Origin: Pseudomonadota bacterium
GTDB taxonomy: Bacteria; Desulfobacterota; Desulfobacteria; Desulfobacterales; JAHIVH01
Direction: 5' to 3'
Length of the DNA stretch: 64,000 nucleotides
NCBI GenBank assembly: GCA_018816735.1
Contig: JAHIVH010000130.1
Span: forward strand, 1 to 64,000
The notes under the pieces are model-generated. The model was given only the letters and a program-made list of their open reading frames with translations, had not been told where the DNA came from and ran no database searches. Position numbers and translations under genes: made by a program. The first letter of the stretch is position 1; every line of letters starts with the position of its first letter. This document shows, piece after piece, positions 45,641 to 56,039 of the stretch.

Positions 45641-46954
45641 CTACCAGCAAATACCATTATAATTTAATCGTGCAGGCGGTTTGTCAAATATTCTGACCAA
45701 ATCGACAACCGCCTTGTCTTCGCCAATCTTTTCAATAAATGCCCTGAATTGTTTATCATTGTTTCCGATAACAATCGTTTCGGCATGGGATAAAATGTCT
45801 TCCATGCTTTTAACCATTAATTTGGATATATGCGGGATATGATTTAAAATATAATCCTTATTGGTACCTGTAAGGCTTGCCAGGTTCACATTCTTATCAA
45901 ACAGCCTGACATCATAACCCTTTCCTATCAATCGTTCCGTAAGTTCCACCACCGGGCTTTCCCGGAGGTCGTCCGTGCCGGCCTTAAAGCTGAAGCCCAG
46001 AATTCCAATTTTCCAGTTTCCTTTTGCAATGACCATATTAAGCCCCCGTGTAATCTGAAGATCATTGCTATGCAGAATGGCATTTAAAATCGGAAGCTCT
46101 AGATCAAGACGTTTTCCCCGATAGGTCAGTGCGCGAAGATCTTTTGGCAGACAGGATCCGCCGAATGCAAATCCCGGTTTCATATAGGATGGGGAAATAT
46201 TGAGCTTTGTGTCCTTTACGAAAATATCCATCACCTGGTGCCCGTCTATTCCGAGGGATTTACAGACATTCCCGATCTCATTTGCAAAGCCGACCTTAAG
46301 CGCATGCCATACATTATCCACATACTTGACCATTTCCGCGACATCCACGTCCGTCCGGATAAGTGGCGCCTCCATTTTTTCATAAATGGCTGCCACGGCA
46401 TCACCACTTTTCTTGTCTGTTTCACCAATTACTGTCTTTGGCGGGTGATAAAAATCATAGACAGCTGTTCCCTCTCTTAAAAACTCCGGATTATTGCACA
46501 CACCAAAATCTTTTCCTGCCTGCTTTCCGGAGTGCTCTTCAAGTATAGGGATGACGATATGCCGCATGGTGCCCGGCAGAATCGTACTCCGAATCACCAC
46601 AACATGCCATTCGTTCTTTTTTTTAATTTCAAGACCAATTTCCTCACAAACCCTTCTGATATATTTCAGATTAAGGTTGCCGTTAAGCTGGCTTGGCGTT
46701 CCCACACATACAATTGAAATATCGGTTTTATCAATTGCTGAAGACATGACCTGAGTTGCCTTAAGCCTCCCGGTCTTGACTACGGATTTGATGATATCAC
46801 CAATATCGGCTTCGATAATAGGCGTTTTCCCCTGATTGATCATCGCGACTTTCACGTCGTTCGGATCAACTCCAGTCACCTCATGCCCTTCCTTTGCAAG
46901 GCAGCCTGCAGAAACAGTTCCCACATAACCCAGTCCGAAAATTGAAATCCGCAT
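45641..46954 (-). CDS. algD: GDP-mannose 6-dehydrogenase, AlgD type
   Basis: The protein has 437 residues. The NAD-binding start (ISIFGLGYVGTVSAGCLAKEG) matches AlgD very closely. Catalytic Cys lies in FAFGGSCLPKDLRALTYRG. The C-terminus ends NGICW as in Pseudomonas AlgD, which separates it from UDP-glucose dehydrogenases. It oxidises GDP-mannose to GDP-mannuronate. So the polymer probably contains mannuronic or a related uronic acid (inference). It abuts the heparinase-type gene. Confidence 0.82.
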   Translation of the reverse strand: MRISIFGLGYVGTVSAGCLAKEGHEVTGVDPNDVKVAMINQGKTPIIEADIGDIIKSVVKTGRLKATQVMSSAIDKTDISIVCVGTPSQLNGNLNLKYIRRVCEEIGLEIKKKNEWHVVVIRSTILPGTMRHIVIPILEEHSGKQAGKDFGVCNNPEFLREGTAVYDFYHPPKTVIGETDKKSGDAVAAIYEKMEAPLIRTDVDVAEMVKYVDNVWHALKVGFANEIGNVCKSLGIDGHQVMDIFVKDTKLNISPSYMKPGFAFGGSCLPKDLRALTYRGKRLDLELPILNAILHSNDLQITRGLNMVIAKGNWKIGILGFSFKAGTDDLRESPVVELTERLIGKGYDVRLFDKNVNLASLTGTNKDYILNHIPHISKLMVKSMEDILSHAETIVIGNNDKQFRAFIEKIGEDKAVVDLVRIFDKPPARLNYNGICW

Positions 46955-48934
46955 TCACGTTTCCTCATAGATGGTGTTCAGATAGATATGGGTTGTCAAT
47001 GTTGTATTGTTATCAAAATTTCCGCTCAAAACAAGTGTATCCGCTGCCACGACATGATTGAATGCCTTTGAAAACCATCCCATCATGGGTTTTTTATTTC
47101 CTCTGAAACAATCAACCTGAAGTTTCTGATCGGCATCCAGGCGAACATGAAGATGCTCCCTCCGGATATTTACATTATGTTTTTCAATACTTACATGGCA
47201 CTCAGGGTGCAGATGAAAAAATTGTTCTGCAAAATAACTGCCATCTGACCGAAGATCATCCTGTATGTTGAAAGCACTTGTATGTTTGTCATATATTACT
47301 TTTCTGGTATGTGCAACACTTGGTTTTAATTGATGATAGGCATCATGAGACGCTGTCCACACTATACGGTTCGCTCTGGTTTCCAGGTTGTTTTCAAGAA
47401 TATGATAAGGCCTGTCGAACATGAAATCTGAAATCTGTGGCGTGAAATCTTCCTGATTGATGCGTATGGTATTATGTGCAACGGTTGACCTGAAATAGTA
47501 CCGCCATTCTCTTGCCCCATGATAAAGATAGGTTCCCGGATCAACAAATATTTCCAGACCGTCTATGGTTAAATAAAAAGAAAGTGCGTCCAGATGACCA
47601 TGGGCATAAAGGGGAGGCATGCCAAGCTTAGTGGCATTGCCGACAAAATGAATGGTTTTATTGCCTTGGATATCGTGAATCACGGCAAGGCCGCTTTCCT
47701 TAAACTGTTTTGCTGTGGTTTTGAAAATCGGTTCTTCGTTTTCAGTTCTGATTTTTCCATCCATTTGAAAAACCGTTTTTTTTCCCAGAAGGAGTAATGT
47801 TTTTATATCCGGGAAATGCGTTTTTATCAAATCCGTCCTGTTGAAAAGAACAGCAGCCGTATTCAGAAACGAAGTAAAGTTTTCCCAGTTATTCAGGCCA
47901 AAATTGACGAGCACGGCACTGTCCTGATCACCGATATTGGGAAGATGTCCTTGGTCATCCATCAAGGCTGAAATAAATTCAGCTGATTTTTTTAACCGCT
48001 CATTGATCATCTGTGAATATGAAACATGATTCTGATCACAGACGATCTTGAACAGAAGGAAGAAATCGATCACAAAAGACAGGTAGGTGGTCGTGTATTC
48101 AAAGCTGCCGCCATCCGGAAGAATCTGTCTTTCCACTTCCCGTTCAAGAACATGTTTGCCAAAATCAAACCATTTTTCCGAACCTTTCAGATGGGGGAAG
48201 TAAAAGCCAACGAGAAACAATCCCAACGCTTCTGCAAGGGTATGGTTGTTATTGGAAGAATATTTGGATGGATACCGGTATAAATGCCTGCCATGGAAAT
48301 ACATAAATCGGTTCAGGATTTCATAATCGGTTTCCTTGAAATCATATGCGCTGAGATAGGAAATTGCCCAGACCAGATTGGCTACCCGAAGCCCCATTTC
48401 AATGCCGCTGATCCAGTTCACACCGTTGGGATATGGATTTTCCTTTTGCCATTCTCTTACGATATCTAAAATCTTATCTGCATACGGTTGATTGCCTGTT
48501 AAAAAATAGGCCAGTCCCAATGTGGGCAGAAAATCGAGCCGGTTTATCTCCCAGACAAACTTGACACCGCCTAAGTGCGAACTATCACGGTGATCAATAT
48601 CTCCCCAGAATTTCACAGGCCATCTCTTATGGGTTTTGGGATCAAGATGCCAGTCAATCCGGTCACCATAATCTTTGTCAATACCGAAAATGATGAATCT
48701 GTTTTCAAGGATGCTATCGGCCCTTGAAATAATTGTTACAGGAGTCTCCACATCTTCCTTTGAAAGATATGACGACAGCTTTAGCAATCGGTGATGAAAA
48801 GATGATGTTGAAAATCTGAAATCAAATGCCATATGCCTGTCTGTCATTTCCCTCAACTTGTGAATGATCCTGTAGGGAATCTCCATTGGCGGCATTTTTT
48901 GCAATCGTTTAATATGCCAAATTAAATTTTTCAT
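46955..48934 (-). CDS. Heparinase II/III-family polysaccharide lyase
   Basis: The protein has about 659 residues (ATG 48934). The N-terminal (alpha/alpha) toroid has WHLDPKTHKRWP, NGVNWISGIEMGLRVANLVWA and SSNNNHTLAEALGL. The C-terminal beta-sandwich has YAHGHLDALSFYL and STVAHNTIRINQ. Members cleave uronic-acid polymers such as heparin or alginate. No signal peptide is obvious, so its site of action is unclear. Paired with AlgD, it is the expected enzyme for trimming or editing a uronate polymer. Confidence 0.85.
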   Translation of the reverse strand: MKNLIWHIKRLQKMPPMEIPYRIIHKLREMTDRHMAFDFRFSTSSFHHRLLKLSSYLSKEDVETPVTIISRADSILENRFIIFGIDKDYGDRIDWHLDPKTHKRWPVKFWGDIDHRDSSHLGGVKFVWEINRLDFLPTLGLAYFLTGNQPYADKILDIVREWQKENPYPNGVNWISGIEMGLRVANLVWAISYLSAYDFKETDYEILNRFMYFHGRHLYRYPSKYSSNNNHTLAEALGLFLVGFYFPHLKGSEKWFDFGKHVLEREVERQILPDGGSFEYTTTYLSFVIDFFLLFKIVCDQNHVSYSQMINERLKKSAEFISALMDDQGHLPNIGDQDSAVLVNFGLNNWENFTSFLNTAAVLFNRTDLIKTHFPDIKTLLLLGKKTVFQMDGKIRTENEEPIFKTTAKQFKESGLAVIHDIQGNKTIHFVGNATKLGMPPLYAHGHLDALSFYLTIDGLEIFVDPGTYLYHGAREWRYYFRSTVAHNTIRINQEDFTPQISDFMFDRPYHILENNLETRANRIVWTASHDAYHQLKPSVAHTRKVIYDKHTSAFNIQDDLRSDGSYFAEQFFHLHPECHVSIEKHNVNIRREHLHVRLDADQKLQVDCFRGNKKPMMGWFSKAFNHVVAADTLVLSGNFDNNTTLTTHIYLNTIYEET

Positions 48935-49041
48935 CTTTCTCAAAATAAATAATGCCTATATGGAAACAAAAATGAGGTACACTCATTTCAAATTTTCAAG
49001 AAATGCCTAAATCCTTGCCTCAATCTGACCAGTAACATTTG

Positions 49042-50217
49042 CTATATCAAATTTTGTTTGAAGATGCGGATCGTCTTTTCAGCAATCCGGTCCCATGCCA
49101 GCCATTTAGTCTTGATTTCCCCTATGCCGCTTTCAAATGTATCAATCGTTTTTTCATCAGACAATATATCAATTAATGCCTGTGATAGAGCGCTTTTATC
49201 CGATGGCGGAATGAGCAACCCGGTTTTTTGATGCCATATATATTCGGCAAGCCCTCCGGTGTCAGTCCCGATGACCGGTTTGTTAAATGCGTATGCGGTA
49301 AGAAGAACCCCACTCTGCGTCGCATCAATATATGGACAGACAACAACACGTGCGCGCTGAAACAACTCCGCCATATGAACGTTGGTAATATACGTCTCAA
49401 TAATTTCAAACCGACCGTTATTCGAAAGCTTAGGCGGTATAGATGGAGAATACCCTGCGACAGGTTTACCGGCAATGACAAAATTGACATCCGGTATTTT
49501 TTCTGCCACTATTGGGGCTGCTTTGTACAGCACTTCAATCCCTTTATAAACTGACAACCGTCCAAAAAAAAGAATAGTCTTCTGTTCTGTATGAACAGGA
49601 GTTTGTATCCATTCGCGAAAGATGTCATAGGTACCCAGAGGAATCGTATTAATCCGATCCGGCGTAATGCCATAACGATCTGAAAATGCAGTGGTCAACC
49701 TCGAATTCATCAAGATAAAATGGGTGATCTTTTTAAACACAAGGCGATAGGCTAACCCTTTTCGCCAATTCCTTTCACCCGAATGGGGTACTGGATCATG
49801 TATGGTCGCAACAATCGGTATGTTTCTCAAACGACAGATGCTCCATGAGAATCTGAGAGAAATATCCTCTATGAAAAGAATATCCGGTTTTAATTTTTTG
49901 ATATAGGAGGAAATCTGATACGAGGTATACCATGTTAACGGATGCACAGATTTTTTCTCCTGATACACAGCCAGATTACAACTGGCAGCATCTTTCCAGT
50001 AGTCATTGACCTTTTCAGGAAAATATTCGGATAGGGTATTAAACGGTTCAATAATATTAAAAAACTGTTTATCATGAGGGATATTGAGTATATTGGAATT
50101 TCTCCCCTCAGGCGGAAGTTCCACGACCACATGTAGTTCAACGTGTTTTGAAAGCGATCGGATTCTGTGAAGTGAAAGCTCTAAAAATGACGGGAAGGTA
50201 TAATATACGATTCTCAT
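49042..50217 (-). CDS. GT4 glycosyltransferase
   Basis: The ATG at 50215-50217 has AAGGTGG before it; a TTG/GTG start further upstream would overlap the neighbouring gene. The protein has about 391 residues. The GT-B fold has VYYTFPSFLELSLHRI at the start. The C-terminal nucleotide-sugar domain has LFFGRLSVYKGIEVLYKA and the ExxE-type region QSGVLLTAYAFNKPVIGTDTGGL. It adds one sugar of the repeat unit. Confidence 0.82.
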   Translation of the reverse strand: MRIVYYTFPSFLELSLHRIRSLSKHVELHVVVELPPEGRNSNILNIPHDKQFFNIIEPFNTLSEYFPEKVNDYWKDAASCNLAVYQEKKSVHPLTWYTSYQISSYIKKLKPDILFIEDISLRFSWSICRLRNIPIVATIHDPVPHSGERNWRKGLAYRLVFKKITHFILMNSRLTTAFSDRYGITPDRINTIPLGTYDIFREWIQTPVHTEQKTILFFGRLSVYKGIEVLYKAAPIVAEKIPDVNFVIAGKPVAGYSPSIPPKLSNNGRFEIIETYITNVHMAELFQRARVVVCPYIDATQSGVLLTAYAFNKPVIGTDTGGLAEYIWHQKTGLLIPPSDKSALSQALIDILSDEKTIDTFESGIGEIKTKWLAWDRIAEKTIRIFKQNLI

Positions 50218-50225
50218 ATCCACCT

Positions 50226-51155
50226 TTATTTTAGCGTTTTGCCACACTTTCCTATTACTGCATCAAATGTACCATGTAGAATGCTGACAGCACCGGATAC
50301 ATTGCCACGCCTCACCTCATAATAAATATGCCTAATGTAAAAATTAAGCATAAAGGCAATTGTTTTGAAATTCATATTATTCTTCAGAAAATACTTTCTG
50401 AAAATAAGTAATCTGTTTCTAAATTCGTAATAGTTATACATGTATTTAGGTTTAACATTTCCTCCTGTGGAGGCACGGATCTTATGCCACAGCTTTGCAT
50501 CAGGTACAAACATTAACTTAAATCCGGCTCTTGATGCCCTGATGGAATAATCCACATCTTCTCCGGTGTGAAAATAGGATGTGTCCAGAAACCCAACTTT
50601 TTCGATCACCTCACGTTTAATGAACATGGCGCATCCATTTATAAATGTGCATTCTTTTATCCTGCAGTTCATTTCGTTGTCTATTTTTCCATAATCAATG
50701 TGCTGACAAATGCCTGTATCCATATCGCAATCACCACCGCCATACCAAATGATATCCGGAGGATCGTAAAAGTAGATCTTCGGTGCCAGGATACCTGCAT
50801 GAGGATAATCAGGCGATTCCATGACAGACAGGAGATGATGGATGATCTCCTTATCGACATCAATGTCATTATTTAAAAGGAATACATAATCTGCACTTCT
50901 TTCAAGAGCAGATGAGAATCCCAGGTTAGCGCCACCAGCGTAGCCCAGATTAGTTTCAGATCTAACGAGAATGATGTCATCAAATTTCTCTGAAATGGAA
51001 ATCCCGGAACCGTTATCAGATCCATTGTCCACAAGAATGATTTCAACATTTGGGTTATTAATTTTCTTCAGGGAAAGAATCGTCGCTATGGTTAATTCTT
51101 CCTGATTCCAGTGGATAACGGTTAGACAAATTTTAGGTATTTGTTTTTTATTCAA
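50226..51155 (-). CDS. GT2 glycosyltransferase
   Basis: The protein has 309 residues and starts with TTG inside the end of the preceding gene. The GT-A core has VDNGSDNGSG, NLGYAGGANLGFS and LLNNDIDVDKE (DxD), followed by FHTGEDVDYSIRASRAGFK. Rhamnosyl- or galactofuranosyltransferases have this layout. A polymer assembly role is inferred from location. Confidence 0.82.
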   Translation of the reverse strand: MNKKQIPKICLTVIHWNQEELTIATILSLKKINNPNVEIILVDNGSDNGSGISISEKFDDIILVRSETNLGYAGGANLGFSSALERSADYVFLLNNDIDVDKEIIHHLLSVMESPDYPHAGILAPKIYFYDPPDIIWYGGGDCDMDTGICQHIDYGKIDNEMNCRIKECTFINGCAMFIKREVIEKVGFLDTSYFHTGEDVDYSIRASRAGFKLMFVPDAKLWHKIRASTGGNVKPKYMYNYYEFRNRLLIFRKYFLKNNMNFKTIAFMLNFYIRHIYYEVRRGNVSGAVSILHGTFDAVIGKCGKTLK

Positions 51156-52509
51156 TGGAATGCTTTTCTTTATATTGAAGTGAATTCTGACTTATCAGCG
51201 CCATAATCAGTGCGAAGAAAATAATGGTTCGCTTTGATAGCAGTTCATCCAATGTTACTATTGTTGACAGACTGAACATAAAATAAGCCGAGATCACGTA
51301 ATATGAGATTTCACTTCTCATTTTCACTATTTTTAACTGCTTTATACAAACAAGTACTACCCATACAAACCATGCGCCACCCAGCAACCCAAAATGAAAG
51401 AATAAATGCATGATACCGATATCGGATAAATATAGTCCCTTATGTTTCATGTTTTCGGGATTGTTTTTTCTCACCAGATCATTCCAGATTCCTCTACCGA
51501 TAAACGGTGATTTTAAAAATTCATTCGTATAATATGCATATGCCACTTTTCTTATGCTCACGTTCCCTTTTTCCGATGCTATTTCCGTTTTGGATAATTC
51601 TACAATTTTACCAAGAAATGACTGCTGAAGTATCGGTACAGACCATAAAAATATGACTAGAGAGGGTACTCCGATCAAAACCATATTTTTAAAATTGAGT
51701 CTTCCAGCCAAATACAAAAGCCCGAATAATGTGATGCAAAACCCAAACATCACGGCGCGTCCTTTCCCTTGAATAACGACGGTGGCCAGCACATATATAG
51801 CCGCAATAAGGTATATTTTTTTTTTGGTACTTAAGTACATGCTAAAAGCAACCATTGGCGCAAACATGATAAAAAATCCACCGACAAAATACCGCAATTC
51901 ACCAGCTCGCATTAAAGAGTTCTCATAATAAAAAATCTTTGTTTTATCGAACAGAACAAACTGAACATTATTCAATACGGCCAGGCATACACCGGCAATG
52001 ATAATTAAATCAAACAATCGCCTGGCATTGATATCCTTGGAATGAAACACAAAATAAATTAAAACAATCAAGCAATTTTTAGATGCTTTAAGTCCTAATA
52101 TAATCGGTTGTCCATAAAAATACGCCTGAAGAACACCCAATAATGTTATGCCAAAAAAACCGAAAACAAAAAAAGTTATCTCTTTTCTATGGGCCTTTTT
52201 ATGAATGAAGAATAAAACGCCGATAAACAAAATGACAGGAAACAAGGCGTCTTGATAATTTTTTTCATTTCCTAATCGAGGAAGCAGATAAAAAAATTCA
52301 CCGTTTATGATAAAAAGAAACAATATAAGGCATTCAAAACATTTATGATAAAGAAGAAATACAAATACAAGAAAAATAATGCCGACAAACAGTATTATTT
52401 TGTTTGCAAGAATAAGCTTACCTGTCATAATTCCCAAAAAAATAACAAACCCCGCCAAGATAACAGGAGCATAAATCTTATTTATCGGTGAGAAGTTACT
52501 TTTTATCAC
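51148..52509 (-). CDS. O-antigen ligase/polymerase (Wzy-like) membrane protein
   Basis: The protein has 453 residues and starts with GTG with AAGG upstream. About 11-12 TM helices and a long extracytoplasmic loop (about 300-345) carry the SPFIGRGIWNDLV and HNxx-like MHLFFHFGLLGGAWF elements of the Wzy_C/WaaL superfamily. It polymerises or ligates repeat units. It is the only Wzy candidate in the locus. Confidence 0.78.
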   Translation of the reverse strand: MIKSNFSPINKIYAPVILAGFVIFLGIMTGKLILANKIILFVGIIFLVFVFLLYHKCFECLILFLFIINGEFFYLLPRLGNEKNYQDALFPVILFIGVLFFIHKKAHRKEITFFVFGFFGITLLGVLQAYFYGQPIILGLKASKNCLIVLIYFVFHSKDINARRLFDLIIIAGVCLAVLNNVQFVLFDKTKIFYYENSLMRAGELRYFVGGFFIMFAPMVAFSMYLSTKKKIYLIAAIYVLATVVIQGKGRAVMFGFCITLFGLLYLAGRLNFKNMVLIGVPSLVIFLWSVPILQQSFLGKIVELSKTEIASEKGNVSIRKVAYAYYTNEFLKSPFIGRGIWNDLVRKNNPENMKHKGLYLSDIGIMHLFFHFGLLGGAWFVWVVLVCIKQLKIVKMRSEISYYVISAYFMFSLSTIVTLDELLSKRTIIFFALIMALISQNSLQYKEKHSIE

Positions 52510-52596
52510 GTTTATCGGCCTTATTTGTTACTATCCTAAACCAGAAAAGGTTTTTTGGCATCATGACATATACCTTCTATATTTTTTAATGAGGGG

Positions 52597-53700
52597 TTAC
52601 CTTCGCAAAGCTTTATTATAAACTTCGATTGTCCGCTCAGCAATCAAATCCCATTTGTATTTTTCTTCAAGCAGCTGCTTGATGTCGTATTTTTCTTTTT
52701 CAGAAAGATCTTTGCCAATTAATTGTTCAAGTTTTCGTTTTAAATCTGTGACATCTCCACATTTAAAAAAACGTTCGTTAGGCAGGTCTATTTCTTTATT
52801 TGCAGGGATATCGGAGACGAGGACAGGAATACCATAGCTCAGTGCTTCAAGCAAAGCAATGGGAAGCCCCTCATGAAATGATGGGAGAACAAATAATCCG
52901 GCATTGGAATAAATCTGGTTCAATTTTTTCCCGGTGATATAACCTGTTCCAATAATATTTGGATTTTCATTGATGCGCTCTTTAATTTTTTTACTATAGT
53001 TCGATGTGTGATCAGCATCACCTGCAATAACCAGTTTATAGTCGGTATTTAATAAACTAAAAGACCGTATCAGTAAATCAAGGCCTTTTTCCGGTACAAA
53101 TCTGGAAACCGCCAGCACGTAACTTCCTGGCTTAACGCCAATTTGGTGTAAAAAGTCTTCGCAATCACTACCTTCAGGAAAATTAACCCCATTATAAATA
53201 ACGTTCGATGCTCTTCTGCATCTTTTTAGGATAATATCCTCGATAATGCCTGAAATCACAATCACTTCATCAGCTAATCTACCGCCAAGCCATTCACCGA
53301 GCCTAAGCATTAGTTTCGCTGCCCTGCCCCATTTTTGTCTGTCATAATCCGGCCCATGATTTGTCACAACAACCTTTAAACCGAGCAGTTTTGCAAATGG
53401 AACCAAGAGTCCTGGCCCAACCGCATGGATATGAAGAATATCCGCTTTTGATTTTTTTGCTTCTATCACCGAAAGGAATGTATGTATGATCGCTTCAAGA
53501 CTTTTTTTCTGAGGTGAGTAAATATGTTTTAAATCAACCCCCCTCCATTCCGGAAGTTCAGTTTTTACATACGATTTTCTTGTGGCAATCGTCACTTTAT
53601 GGCCCAAAGCCACAATGCGCGGGTAAAGTTCCTGACAATGTTTTTCAACGCCCCCTGGTATGTCGGGAATACCTCGTGTTCCGGTTATAAATATTTTCAT
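52597..53700 (-). CDS. GT4 glycosyltransferase
   Basis: The ATG at 53698-53700 is preferred over a TTG 45 nt upstream. The protein has about 367 residues. The GT-B start is FITGTRGIPDIPGGVEKHCQ, a pattern of DUF1972-type/rhamnosyl-like GT4 enzymes. The donor site has AVSRFVPEKGLDLLI and HEGLPIALLEALSYGIPVL. It lies between the radical SAM gene and the polymerase. Confidence 0.85.
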   Translation of the reverse strand: MKIFITGTRGIPDIPGGVEKHCQELYPRIVALGHKVTIATRKSYVKTELPEWRGVDLKHIYSPQKKSLEAIIHTFLSVIEAKKSKADILHIHAVGPGLLVPFAKLLGLKVVVTNHGPDYDRQKWGRAAKLMLRLGEWLGGRLADEVIVISGIIEDIILKRCRRASNVIYNGVNFPEGSDCEDFLHQIGVKPGSYVLAVSRFVPEKGLDLLIRSFSLLNTDYKLVIAGDADHTSNYSKKIKERINENPNIIGTGYITGKKLNQIYSNAGLFVLPSFHEGLPIALLEALSYGIPVLVSDIPANKEIDLPNERFFKCGDVTDLKRKLEQLIGKDLSEKEKYDIKQLLEEKYKWDLIAERTIEVYNKALRR

Positions 53701-53731
53701 TTTTTTTATTTTTCTATAACTTGCTTTGGGC

Positions 53732-54727
53732 TTATTCTTTAACAATCGGCTCTATACAGGCTTTTTTATTCAAAAACAGCTTTAATTTATTTTTTACCAC
53801 CCATTTTAACGGTATGGTAATATGTTTTTTCATTGCAGGAGAGGCGGACCCGATCATCCAACATTCTTTATTGCAACACTGAACCTGTTTTCTGATATTT
53901 TCTGCTCTTTCACTATTCCAAATATCATCAAAATTCTGTTCTTTAAGATTCCCCATAACCATCGGTTCATCAGAGCCATTGCACGGAAGAATATTTCCAA
54001 AAGGGTCCATGAAAAAAACATCTGTGCCAACTTCACAATTTAAAGGCCGCTTACCGCCCCGAACCTTATTTGCAAGCCCCATGTTAAAATAAGCCCTGAA
54101 CCAGTTTTTCGGCTTATTTGTTTTTAATAGTTCAACGGCAATTTTTTCAAATTCACCTGCAACCATCTCTGCATTATCAAATCCATTATCTGATTTATGA
54201 AAATAAAATGAATTATGTGTTGTTGCTGTCGCAAACTCAAGGCCCATAGCATTTGACAATCGATACAACTCCAAAATATCTTTTGCATTTCTGTCAGATA
54301 CCGTCATTCCAAAACCAATATCCGTTATCCCCATTCCATGAAGCGTAACAAGGGTTCGTATCCCATGATCAAATCCATTTTTAATCCCTCGAAGCTCATC
54401 ATTTGCAGCTGGCAGACCTTCAATAGAAATTCTGAAACCGATTTTGTTGCCAAAGGTTTCAGCCATTTTGACCATTTTATCCGTAAAAAAGCCATTGCTG
54501 CTAATGACAACCCGCTCCGATTTTTCAACCGCAATTTTGACAATCTCTGTAAGATCATCTCGAAGAAACGGTTCACCACCTGTAATATTTATAAACTTCA
54601 GCCCGTCTGGAATTTTTTTCACCAATTCAGACGTATATTCATCACTTTTCTTGGTTGGATGCTGCCATGTATTACACATGTAGCATTTAGCGTTACATCT
54701 ATATGTTACTATTAAACATGCTTCCAT
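53732..54727 (-). CDS. Radical SAM/SPASM enzyme inside the polysaccharide locus
   Basis: The protein has about 331 residues (ATG 54725-54727). Radical SAM cysteines are C11, C15 and C18 (TYRCNAKCYMC), with INITGGEPFLRDDL. A SPASM-type C-terminus has CNGSDEPMVMGNL and CCNKECWMI. Radical SAM enzymes in glycan loci can do epimerisation, deoxygenation or methyl transfer. The substrate is unknown. It lies between two glycosyltransferase genes. Confidence 0.82.
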   Translation of the reverse strand: MEACLIVTYRCNAKCYMCNTWQHPTKKSDEYTSELVKKIPDGLKFINITGGEPFLRDDLTEIVKIAVEKSERVVISSNGFFTDKMVKMAETFGNKIGFRISIEGLPAANDELRGIKNGFDHGIRTLVTLHGMGITDIGFGMTVSDRNAKDILELYRLSNAMGLEFATATTHNSFYFHKSDNGFDNAEMVAGEFEKIAVELLKTNKPKNWFRAYFNMGLANKVRGGKRPLNCEVGTDVFFMDPFGNILPCNGSDEPMVMGNLKEQNFDDIWNSERAENIRKQVQCCNKECWMIGSASPAMKKHITIPLKWVVKNKLKLFLNKKACIEPIVKE

Positions 54728-54771
54728 TTTCACATTTCCATAGTTAATTATTTTTGTGGCGAATGATTCAT

Positions 54772-55974
54772 TCAGGAAGATATTAACTCTTCGTATATTT
54801 TCATGAGTTCTTTACAGTGCTCACCCAGAGAATATTTGTTCTCAAGTTTTATTCTTGCTGCTTTTCCAAACCTCACTCTTAATTCTTTATCTGATGCAAG
54901 GACTGACATTTTATTAGAAAGGTCTTCATTACTCCCCGTTTCAAAAAGCAAACCTGTTTTTCCATCTTCAATCTGCTCAGGTATCCCCCCAATGTTTGAT
55001 CCAATCACAGCTTTTCCATAAGCCATTGATTCAAGAATAACCATTGAACAATTTTCATACCACTCTGAAGGGACAACCACAAAAGCAGCTTTCGCGATAA
55101 GGTTGCTTAAAGCCTCTCCATTCTGATATCCTACAAACTCGACATCAGGGTACAAACCAATCATCGTTTTCAATAATGGGCCGGTCCCTGCTACTTTTAA
55201 CGGCAACGATCTATTTAACTTTGCATGAGCTTTTAATAGTGTATTGATCCCCTTTTCTTCAGATAATCTTCCAAAGTATAAAATATAACCCTCATCATCA
55301 TATTCTGGAATATAGGAATTAACGTCGATGCCATTATGAAGAATTTTAATTTTATCCACAGGGATACGCATACTCATTAAATGAGATAAAAACTGGCTTG
55401 GGGATATGAAAAGATCCACACTATCATAGCTGCCTTTCCATTTATGCCAGAAAGCTTCCAAGGAGAGAAGCAAGCCCTGGCTCCGGGATTTTTGACAATT
55501 CATCAAAAAAGGGTTCCAAAATTTATGCCCTTCACATTGAACACAAATCCCTTTCTTGCTTAAAGCCAGGTATGAAGGGCAAATCAGTTTATAATCATGA
55601 AGCGTCATCACAACTCTCACACCATGTTTTTTTAAAACAGGTATAATTGATGGTGTTAATTGATGATAAATATTATGCAGGTGAGCTATTTCAACTTCTT
55701 CTTTTTGCAGTAACTGACCAAGCTTTTTAACTGCTTCAGATGAATGAATAAAAGCAAAACCTTTTTTTATCTTGTCAAATGCGCCATCAGATATCCGGAA
55801 ATCAATATTAGGAATAAAACTGGAAGCATATTCTGACTCAAAATTCTTATCATCGTGCATGGAAAAGTCAAAAATTCTATCACCATGATTAATTAAATAA
55901 TCACGCTCCTGAAAAAAAACGCTTTCAGATCCACCGTTCATGTAAAAAAATTTATTAATTAGAAGGATTCTCAT
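54772..55974 (-). CDS. GT4 glycosyltransferase
   Basis: The protein has 400 residues. It starts RILLINKFFYMNGGSESV, with a zinc-like CVQCEGHKFWNPFLMNC stretch at about 145-160. The donor domain has LYFGRLSEEKGINTLLKAH and SMVILESMAYGKAVIGSNIGG. Typical capsule/EPS GT4 enzyme. Confidence 0.83.
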   Translation of the reverse strand: MRILLINKFFYMNGGSESVFFQERDYLINHGDRIFDFSMHDDKNFESEYASSFIPNIDFRISDGAFDKIKKGFAFIHSSEAVKKLGQLLQKEEVEIAHLHNIYHQLTPSIIPVLKKHGVRVVMTLHDYKLICPSYLALSKKGICVQCEGHKFWNPFLMNCQKSRSQGLLLSLEAFWHKWKGSYDSVDLFISPSQFLSHLMSMRIPVDKIKILHNGIDVNSYIPEYDDEGYILYFGRLSEEKGINTLLKAHAKLNRSLPLKVAGTGPLLKTMIGLYPDVEFVGYQNGEALSNLIAKAAFVVVPSEWYENCSMVILESMAYGKAVIGSNIGGIPEQIEDGKTGLLFETGSNEDLSNKMSVLASDKELRVRFGKAARIKLENKYSLGEHCKELMKIYEELISS

Positions 55975-56039
55975 GATTTCACAAATCGTTTTTACTTTTC
56001 TGCCTTACAAGATCAACGATAATTTATTTATTTTTATAA

